In this document: piece by piece, positions 6,999-12,537 of the stretch
Numbering within the stretch: the stretch's first letter is position 1
Layout: every line of letters starts with the position of its first letter
DNA from: CAIVAT01 sp037141055
GTDB lineage: Bacteria; Bacteroidota; Bacteroidia; Bacteroidales; FEN-979
Reading direction: 5' to 3'
NCBI GenBank assembly: GCA_037141055.1
Contig: JBAXDH010000096.1
Span: forward strand, 1 to 14,354
Length of the DNA: 14,354 bases
Notes under the pieces: generated by a model
What the model saw: only the letters and a program-made list of their open reading frames with translations
What the model was told of the DNA's origin: nothing
The model's database searches: none
Position numbers and translations under genes: made by a program

Positions 6999-7910
6999 AT
7001 GAATTGCCATAACCTTATCACACTAATAACCGCTATTCTTTTGATGAACTGGCTTGGCGTGCAAGGCCAAAAACTGATAACTACCGCAGGTCAGGCACAG
7101 GTTCGTGTCGAAACCAATATGACAAAGGCTCAATGCAAGGAACAAGCGCATGAACTGGCCATCATCAATGCAATAGAATTCGCTTTTGGAACTTGGGCTG
7201 AACAACAGACTGACATCGTCATAAAAGATGGCAAGGATTACTATAATATTATGGGAACAACAAAAGTTAAGGGAGAATGGGTCGAGACAGACAATGAGGA
7301 GTATTCCGAGGCGGTTGATGAATTTTCTACCAAGAACGGAAAGGAGGTTGTGACGTTCATCACCTGTAAGATCAGTGGAAAGGTAAGAAAAGCCACACCT
7401 AAAGCACTTATCCAGTACCAGCCGTTGAATTGTCCAGATATTCGTTGTCGCAAGACTGAATTTAATTCCGGAGAATCGCTCTACCTTTCATTTAAAAGTC
7501 CTGTTGACGGTTTTCTATCCGTTTTTCTGGAAGATGACGAATTGGTTTACAGGTTATTTCCTTACAGCAACCAAAGCGGCAGAGAGAATAGTGCTAACAT
7601 GGTTAAAGCTGATAAAGAGTACTTGTTGTTTGCAAAAGACCCGAAATACAATTCATTCCCTGTGCAGGCTGATGAATATGAGTTGTATTCCGTAAAATCC
7701 TTTGAGTTTAACAACCTTTATGTGGTTTTTTCTGAGGAACCTTATGTCAAACCCATGCTCAATGCAGAGAAGTCCAGCGTTGAAAAAACAGCATACTTAC
7801 TTCCTAAATCACTGACACCTAAAGATTTTCAGGCATGGCTTTCGGACAACAGAGCCAAAAGTCAGAGCTTCCTGGACGCCAGAATCAAAATAAAAATTGA
7901 AAATAAGTAA
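6999..7910 (+). CDS. Exported DUF4384-type protein with FlgT/LPP20-like N-terminal region
   Basis: 303 residues with a signal peptide (cleavage after VQG, Gln24 next). Residues ~28-65 (GQAQVRVETNMTKAQCKEQA... AIINAIEFAFG) show the 'small strand, then Ala-rich helix' pattern of FlgT-N/LPP20-like domains. Residues ~150-240 match the DUF4384 pattern: FNSGESLYLSFKSPVDGFLSV, then FLEDDELVYRLFPYSNQ, and later a KADKEYLLFAKD strand. DUF4384 is commonly found on, or next to, bacterial caspase and kinase proteins and is thought to be a beta-sandwich ligand- or protein-binding module. The link to the caspase genes downstream is therefore meaningful. The start follows the previous stop by 5 nt. No catalytic residues are apparent. 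DUF assignment by eye, reasonably confident. Confidence 0.7.
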   Translation: MNCHNLITLITAILLMNWLGVQGQKLITTAGQAQVRVETNMTKAQCKEQAHELAIINAIEFAFGTWAEQQTDIVIKDGKDYYNIMGTTKVKGEWVETDNEEYSEAVDEFSTKNGKEVVTFITCKISGKVRKATPKALIQYQPLNCPDIRCRKTEFNSGESLYLSFKSPVDGFLSVFLEDDELVYRLFPYSNQSGRENSANMVKADKEYLLFAKDPKYNSFPVQADEYELYSVKSFEFNNLYVVFSEEPYVKPMLNAEKSSVEKTAYLLPKSLTPKDFQAWLSDNRAKSQSFLDARIKIKIENK

Positions 7911-7974
7911 AACATCTGTCACATTTCCAAGAAATCCAGTACAAAACGATAAACAACCTTTAAAACTGACAACT

Positions 7975-8622
7975 ATGAAAAACTTATTGAAAATCTCTAC
8001 AGTGTTTGTATTAGCCATGATAATTGGGTTCCCTGTGATTGCCCAGAAAGATGATGCAGCAAAGAAAGAACTTACTACCAAGGCCACTAAGACCGCACGG
8101 AAAGAAGCTAAAAAACTCATTAAGGATGGGTTCAATGTGCCCCCTGGAGCCTTACCCCTCGACAAACAACTGGAAAATGCTTGGTTGAAACAATATGCCG
8201 TAGACGCTGAGGGATTGCCACAATATATAGTCGAAACAGGAAATTCCGTTGCCGAAACCCAGACCGCAGCCAAAATCCAGGCCACCGAAACGGCAAAGCT
8301 GAATCTTGCAGGAAGTATTACTACACAGATTGCTGCGTTGATTGAAAACAACATCGCCAACCAGCAGCTGAATAATGAGGAAGCAGCATCTGTAACCAAA
8401 ACCATTGCCGCCTCGAAAAATATGATTGCCCAGGAATTAGGCAGAACGCTTATGCTGGTAGAGATTTACAAGAAGATCGGCAAGAACGTGGAATGTGATA
8501 TCAGGCTGGCTTATGATTATAAAAACGCCAAAGAGATCGCCAAAAAAGTGATGCGCCAGGAACTTGAAAAACAGACTAATATCTTGCAGGATAAACTTGA
8601 TAAGATCATGGACTTGAAATAG
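7975..8622 (+). CDS. Exported LPP20/FlgT-like small helical protein
   Basis: 215 residues from the ATG at 7975. The frame also opens at a TTG at 7897, but that would overlap the previous gene and bury the signal peptide 26 residues inside, so it is rejected. The signal peptide is MKNLLKISTVFVLAMIIGFP with VIA before Gln24. The mature part is Lys/Ala-rich and mostly helical. Residues ~85-130 (VETGNSVAETQTAAKIQATET) have the strand-turn-Ala-rich-helix pattern of LPP20-family proteins, and the C-terminus is a likely coiled coil (~185-213). It lacks a lipobox Cys. Same fold type as the N-terminus of the preceding protein, so the two may pair. It is the last gene before the terminator at 8633. Function unknown; probably a structural or adaptor component in the periplasm. 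Confidence 0.65.
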   Translation: MKNLLKISTVFVLAMIIGFPVIAQKDDAAKKELTTKATKTARKEAKKLIKDGFNVPPGALPLDKQLENAWLKQYAVDAEGLPQYIVETGNSVAETQTAAKIQATETAKLNLAGSITTQIAALIENNIANQQLNNEEAASVTKTIAASKNMIAQELGRTLMLVEIYKKIGKNVECDIRLAYDYKNAKEIAKKVMRQELEKQTNILQDKLDKIMDLK

Positions 8623-8632
8623 ATAATTAGAG

Positions 8633-8665
8633 GAACCGGAGAAATTCTCCGGTTCTTTGTTTTTC
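8633..8665 (+). terminator. Strong rho-independent terminator
   Basis: A perfect 9-bp GC-rich stem GAACCGGAG / CTCCGGTTC (8633-8641 and 8647-8655) with a 5-nt AAATT loop is followed by TTTGTTTTTC. It lies 10 nt after the LPP20-like gene and should end, or attenuate, the sigma-led transcript before the WD40-caspase gene. Confidence 0.88.
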
Positions 8666-8694
8666 AAAAGATGTCCCGATAAGCACCCGTACTA

Positions 8695-10989
8695 ATGGAA
8701 ATAAAAAAATCTACGCTCATTTTTTTTACTTTTTTCATTCTAGCTCATAGTTATGGGCAAATCACTGTTACAGCGGACAAGGTTATTCCCTGCGCAGTTC
8801 TACCAAATGTAATAGCACTTAGTCCGGATGGCAACACTTTAATCGCAGGTGGAAATTCAAAGAAACTCCGGGTTTTTGACACCAATTCAGGAAAAGAAAT
8901 TGCGGTCGTTGTTTTCAAGGACGTCTTTTCCATTAATGATGTCCAATTTGCCCCTGACGGCAAGAGTTTTGCAGCAGTTGGTGACTATTGGTTGATTGTT
9001 TTTGATACCAAAACATTCGAGGCAAAATATTCCTTCACAGACACTCACGGAGTTTTTAATTCTATTTCTTTCAGTCCTGACAGTAAAAAACTAGCTGTTG
9101 CATATCATTACATAGCACGAATTTGGGATTTAACAACATTTGAATCTGAAGTTTTGTCCTCCGGGGGCAAAATTTTCAATCACATTGTTTGGTCTCCATC
9201 TGGGACTACCATTGCATTGAGCAATGAGTCGAACAATGTAGCGATTTGGGAAATCGGTAAACAGAAACGCCTGATGGCAAGTATCTCAGATAAAAGCATA
9301 ATTAATGGTATTTCGTATGGCAAAAACGGTTCTCTTCTTTATTCTTGCTCCCCTTTAGGAGATATTAACATCCTTGATGTTTTATCTGGCGAAAAAATGA
9401 AACAATTGACTCTTACTGGTCATAGTCCTTATTTTGTTTTACCCGCATTTTCCACAGGGTCATTGATAAGTGGAGGCGAAGATGGTAGATTAATCTGTTG
9501 GGAAACTGATGATTACAACCCAAGAACGTTGATAGATTATCCAAAAGATCGGCTGTTGTCCTGTTCAATAAGTTATACGAGTAAGAAAATCGCACTCGGA
9601 TTCTATAATAAATCTGTTCATATTCTTACAGTTAAAAATGATGATCTCCATTTAATTAAACAAATTGTGTCTACGAGCACACAACGTTGGCAGCAACAAG
9701 GTAAATTCGAGAAATCTGCGAATTATTTAAAACGTGTTAACGATTCTACAAGGATAAGGCAAATTGATCTTTTTACACAATGGGCTATTGATAGTCTCGG
9801 ACAATCTGGAAAAACCTGGGCTTTTAATTCTACCGATTATGATGCGGATAATGAGATGTTCAAACTGAACTTCATCGATTATCCCCCGATTACTATTGAT
9901 GTGCCGTTAAGTGAAGCAGAGAGCTTCGACCAATCAAGAAAAATACTACAATTCAAGAATCCAAAGTTTACATATGGGGATGAAGGCTATGTTTTGATGC
10001 ATCTGGATATTGCAAATCCTGCAAATAGTAAAACATATACTTTTGATAAGAAGGAAGCGGTGGCGTTCAATCCAGAAAAACTGGAATTAGCGTTTGATCC
10101 GATAGTTATTTCAATACCCAAGGCAGAGCAAGGAACAGCCATTACAGAAAAACCAACTGCTCCTGCAGTTTTTTCAAAGCCTTCAGACGTTGACCAACAA
10201 ATCCCCTCCACAAGCACAAGTTACCCGGAAGCATACGCATTAATTATTGGCAATGAAGATTATACAAAGTACAATTCAAACCTTTCACCAGAATCGAATG
10301 TTCCTTTTGCAAGGAATGATGCCAAGAGTTTCTATAATTATGCCTTGAAGGTTTTAGGTATCCCGGCTGAAAACATATTCTTCTTCACCGATGCGATCGG
10401 TTCTGTTATGAAAAGGGAAATCGAGAAAGTCTGCAAACTGGCGAACCTGAAGGAGGGCAAAACCGATCTCCTATTTTATTATGCAGGTCACGGGCTGCCA
10501 GATGAAGAAACCAAAGAATCATACATTCTACCTGTTGACATTAGCACGGAAAACCTGAAAGAAGGAATCAAACTAAAGGATTTGTACCAAAAATTCTCGG
10601 ATTCAAAAGCACGCAGAACAATTGTCATCGTTGATGCCTGTTTCAGTGGTGAGGGAAGAAACCAATCGTTGCTTGCGGCAAGGGCAGTGAGGATTAAACC
10701 GCAGGAAGCCACCCTGACTGGCAACATAGTTGTCATGACAGCTGTAAAATCCGATCAGCGATCCTTGCCTTACAATCAACAGCAACATGGAATTTTCACC
10801 TATTTCTTATTGAAGCATCTGAAAGAAACCAACGGGAATGCCACGTTGGGTGATTTGGAGCAATATCTTGCTGAGGAGGTCCCAATATCATCTCTTAAGC
10901 TTTTTGGTATCGAACAGAGCCCCCAAATTTTCACTGGAACCGCAGTTGATGCTAATTGGAATGCGTGGACATTGAAAAAAAGCCGATAA
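8695..10989 (+). CDS. Exported WD40-repeat caspase-like protease (peptidase C14/orthocaspase)
   Basis: 764 residues. Signal peptide 1-21 (SYG before Gln22). Residues ~35-320 hold seven WD40-type repeats (for example VIALSPDGNTLIAGG, VQFAPDGKSFAAVG, ISFSPDSKKLAVA ... RIWDL), enough for one beta-propeller. Residues ~325-350 (RWQQQGKFEKSANYLKRV) match a short helical motif seen in other caspase/WD40 proteins of the phylum; ~350-500 is a beta-rich linker. The caspase domain is ~512-750: first strand YALIIGNEDY, catalytic His599 in FYYAGHGLPDE, catalytic Cys649 in IVDACFSGEG, then a p10-like part (GIFTYFLLKHL). Both catalytic residues are present, so it should be an active cysteine protease in the periplasm or at the surface, with the propeller sensing or binding a partner. 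It is preceded by a terminator and no clear promoter was found. Confidence 0.88.
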   Translation: MEIKKSTLIFFTFFILAHSYGQITVTADKVIPCAVLPNVIALSPDGNTLIAGGNSKKLRVFDTNSGKEIAVVVFKDVFSINDVQFAPDGKSFAAVGDYWLIVFDTKTFEAKYSFTDTHGVFNSISFSPDSKKLAVAYHYIARIWDLTTFESEVLSSGGKIFNHIVWSPSGTTIALSNESNNVAIWEIGKQKRLMASISDKSIINGISYGKNGSLLYSCSPLGDINILDVLSGEKMKQLTLTGHSPYFVLPAFSTGSLISGGEDGRLICWETDDYNPRTLIDYPKDRLLSCSISYTSKKIALGFYNKSVHILTVKNDDLHLIKQIVSTSTQRWQQQGKFEKSANYLKRVNDSTRIRQIDLFTQWAIDSLGQSGKTWAFNSTDYDADNEMFKLNFIDYPPITIDVPLSEAESFDQSRKILQFKNPKFTYGDEGYVLMHLDIANPANSKTYTFDKKEAVAFNPEKLELAFDPIVISIPKAEQGTAITEKPTAPAVFSKPSDVDQQIPSTSTSYPEAYALIIGNEDYTKYNSNLSPESNVPFARNDAKSFYNYALKVLGIPAENIFFFTDAIGSVMKREIEKVCKLANLKEGKTDLLFYYAGHGLPDEETKESYILPVDISTENLKEGIKLKDLYQKFSDSKARRTIVIVDACFSGEGRNQSLLAARAVRIKPQEATLTGNIVVMTAVKSDQRSLPYNQQQHGIFTYFLLKHLKETNGNATLGDLEQYLAEEVPISSLKLFGIEQSPQIFTGTAVDANWNAWTLKKSR

Positions 10990-10995
10990 TAACAC

Positions 10996-11033
10996 GAGAC
11001 AGGTATGTCTGCACTTGAGTGACATACTATCTC
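10996..11033. other. Imperfect inverted repeat between the two caspase genes
   Basis: GAGACAGGTATGTC (10996-11009) pairs with GACATACTATCTC (11021-11033) with a small internal mismatch/bulge and an 11-nt loop. It begins 6 nt after the WD40-caspase stop and is followed by ATAAAAC rather than a T run. It may be a weak terminator, an mRNA-stabilising stem or an operator. Confidence 0.45.
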
Positions 11034-11085
11034 ATAAAACTTTATGCCTGAGTAAACGAATTCAATAAAACTAAGAAATTAACTT

Positions 11086-11847
11086 ATGCATGTTAAATGG
11101 ATTATATGTCTCATCCTTGCTCTTATAACAGAGCAGTCTTTCACCCAAAAGAATTATGAATTTAAAGGACAGATGAAAGATTTGAACTTCTACAGGTATC
11201 TACAAATAAGGGCTGCAACTGAGAACGATGTGGAATTTTTGGATGTCACTTCATCTTCATTTAAAAATAGGGTCGATGCGTACCCCGATTTGAAGGATTC
11301 CATTAAAAGTCGTTTTATAAAATGTGGGATGACCATATTACCAAACTACTCATCACTTGAATTTGAGAGGAAAGGATACAAAAAGGAAGAGACAATATTG
11401 TGTATTGTTTATATGAATCCGAAAGGAACGGAAAATTACACAACTGAAATGGCATTCATAAATTACAAAAAGGAACCTGTATATTATATTAGGAATTCTA
11501 ATTTCTGGGGGTTCAACCAAACAGTAAAGAAAATTTTAGGTGCATTTGAGAATTACACCTTTCAATATGACGATTTCTTTTCAAAAAAGGCAGCCGCCTC
11601 AAACAACAACAGTAATAATCTAATTGGAAATATTCATCCGGAAATTGACACATCAATAAGAAATCAAAAAATCCCTATTGAAAAAATTCCGGTATCAGAT
11701 GTTGATGTGAACATCCCTATTGGCATTCAATTACACCCCTATAGATTTGCCCTCATCATTGGGAATGAAGACTATAAATCATTCCAAAGCAACTTAAACT
11801 TTGAAGCAAATGTTGAATTTGCAAAAAATGATGCAGTCTCCTTCTAA
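11086..11847 (+). CDS. N-terminal fragment of the split caspase-like gene
   Basis: 253 codons as actually encoded: signal peptide, unknown N-terminal domain with FYRYLQIRAATEND and FNQTVKKILGAFENY stretches, an Asn-rich linker (~170-180), and the first strand and helix of the caspase fold before the stop. It has no catalytic residues, so by itself it cannot be a protease. The N-terminal domain is unlike the WD40 propeller of the paralogue and was not recognised. Confidence 0.6.
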   Translation: MHVKWIICLILALITEQSFTQKNYEFKGQMKDLNFYRYLQIRAATENDVEFLDVTSSSFKNRVDAYPDLKDSIKSRFIKCGMTILPNYSSLEFERKGYKKEETILCIVYMNPKGTENYTTEMAFINYKKEPVYYIRNSNFWGFNQTVKKILGAFENYTFQYDDFFSKKAAASNNNSNNLIGNIHPEIDTSIRNQKIPIEKIPVSDVDVNIPIGIQLHPYRFALIIGNEDYKSFQSNLNFEANVEFAKNDAVSF

Positions 11848-11865
11848 GAATATGCTATTAAAACA

Positions 11866-12492
11866 ATGGGTGTACCAGAAGAAAATGTGATATTATTATT
11901 GAATGCTGGCCAGGTTAAAATGAACACTTCCATTTCGAAAATGAAACTCTTGGCAAAAATTTCGGGAGGAAAAGCTGAATTAATCTTTTATTATGCCGGC
12001 CATGGTTTGCCAGATGAGACCTCAAAAGAACCATACCTTATTCCTGTTGATGTGAGCGGAAATAACATGAGTTATGCAATCAAACTGAAGGATGTTTATA
12101 AACAACTTTCCGAGTATCCATCTGAAAGAATAACCATATTTCTTGATGCCTGTTTCAGCGGAGGTGCAAGAGATCAGGCATTATTGGCGGTAAGAGGTGT
12201 AAGAATTAAACCTCAGGAAGAAGCTGTATCGGGACGAATTATTGTTTTTTCAGCCAGCAGTGGAGAACAATCAGCATCTGCCTATAAAGAAAAGACTCAT
12301 GGAATGTTTACGTATTATCTGCTAAAGAAAATGCAAGAAACCAATGGGAATGTCAGCTACAGCGAGTTGGGTAATTATATAAATGAGAAAGTGAGTTTGA
12401 AATCTGTACTTGTAAATGAAAAGGAGCAGAATCCGCAAATATTGTTTAGTCCTGAACTACAAGGGAAATGGGAAAGCTGGACATTTAATTAA
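11866..12492 (+). CDS. C-terminal fragment of the split caspase-like gene (catalytic part)
   Basis: 208 codons from the first ATG after the stop (11866), in the same frame as the upstream piece. It contains both catalytic residues (FYYAGHGLPDE and LDACFSGG) and the p10-like tail (HGMFTYYLLKKMQETNGN). It lacks the first strand of the caspase fold and a signal peptide, so an independently translated product would be cytoplasmic and probably unstable. No Shine-Dalgarno is visible before 11866. Confidence 0.6.
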   Translation: MGVPEENVILLLNAGQVKMNTSISKMKLLAKISGGKAELIFYYAGHGLPDETSKEPYLIPVDVSGNNMSYAIKLKDVYKQLSEYPSERITIFLDACFSGGARDQALLAVRGVRIKPQEEAVSGRIIVFSASSGEQSASAYKEKTHGMFTYYLLKKMQETNGNVSYSELGNYINEKVSLKSVLVNEKEQNPQILFSPELQGKWESWTFN

Positions 12493-12537
12493 AACAAATT
12501 ATTACATCCATCGCCTTTCAATGAAAACCTGGTTACA

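Larger units (their letters stand above)
11086..12492 (+). pseudogene. Second exported caspase-like gene, split by one in-frame TAA
   Basis: Read through the TAA at 11845-11847, this is one 468-codon frame. It has a signal peptide (1-20, SFT before Gln), an unrecognised N-terminal domain (~25-165), a linker, and a caspase domain from RFALIIGNEDY (~222) to the end. His306 (YYAGHGLPDE) and Cys356 (LDACFSGG) are intact, 50 residues apart exactly as in the WD40 paralogue. The TAA falls inside the caspase domain, where the paralogue has Tyr: SF-Y-NYALKVLG there, SF-stop-EYAIKTMG here. Reading frame and similarity are unbroken on both sides, so this is a single nonsense change, not a frameshift or a join of two genes. 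Options are a recent pseudogene, a base error (TAA for TAT/TAC), or two separately translated pieces. Stop reassignment is unlikely because neighbouring genes end normally with TAA. Confidence 0.75.

Noticed and set aside
7897..7974. N-terminal extension of the LPP20-like protein from a TTG
   Set aside because: It would overlap the previous gene and place a clear signal peptide 26 residues inside; ATG 7975 gives a normal exported protein.
7809..8405. 198-codon minus-strand frame
   Set aside because: It lies antisense across the end of the DUF4384-type gene and the LPP20-like gene, and its Ser/Ala/Val-rich composition is the shadow of an Ala/Lys-rich coding sequence.
11845..11847. TAA reassigned as a sense codon in this organism
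   Set aside because: Several intact genes here (sigma, DUF4384-type, WD40-caspase) end at TAA at the expected family length.
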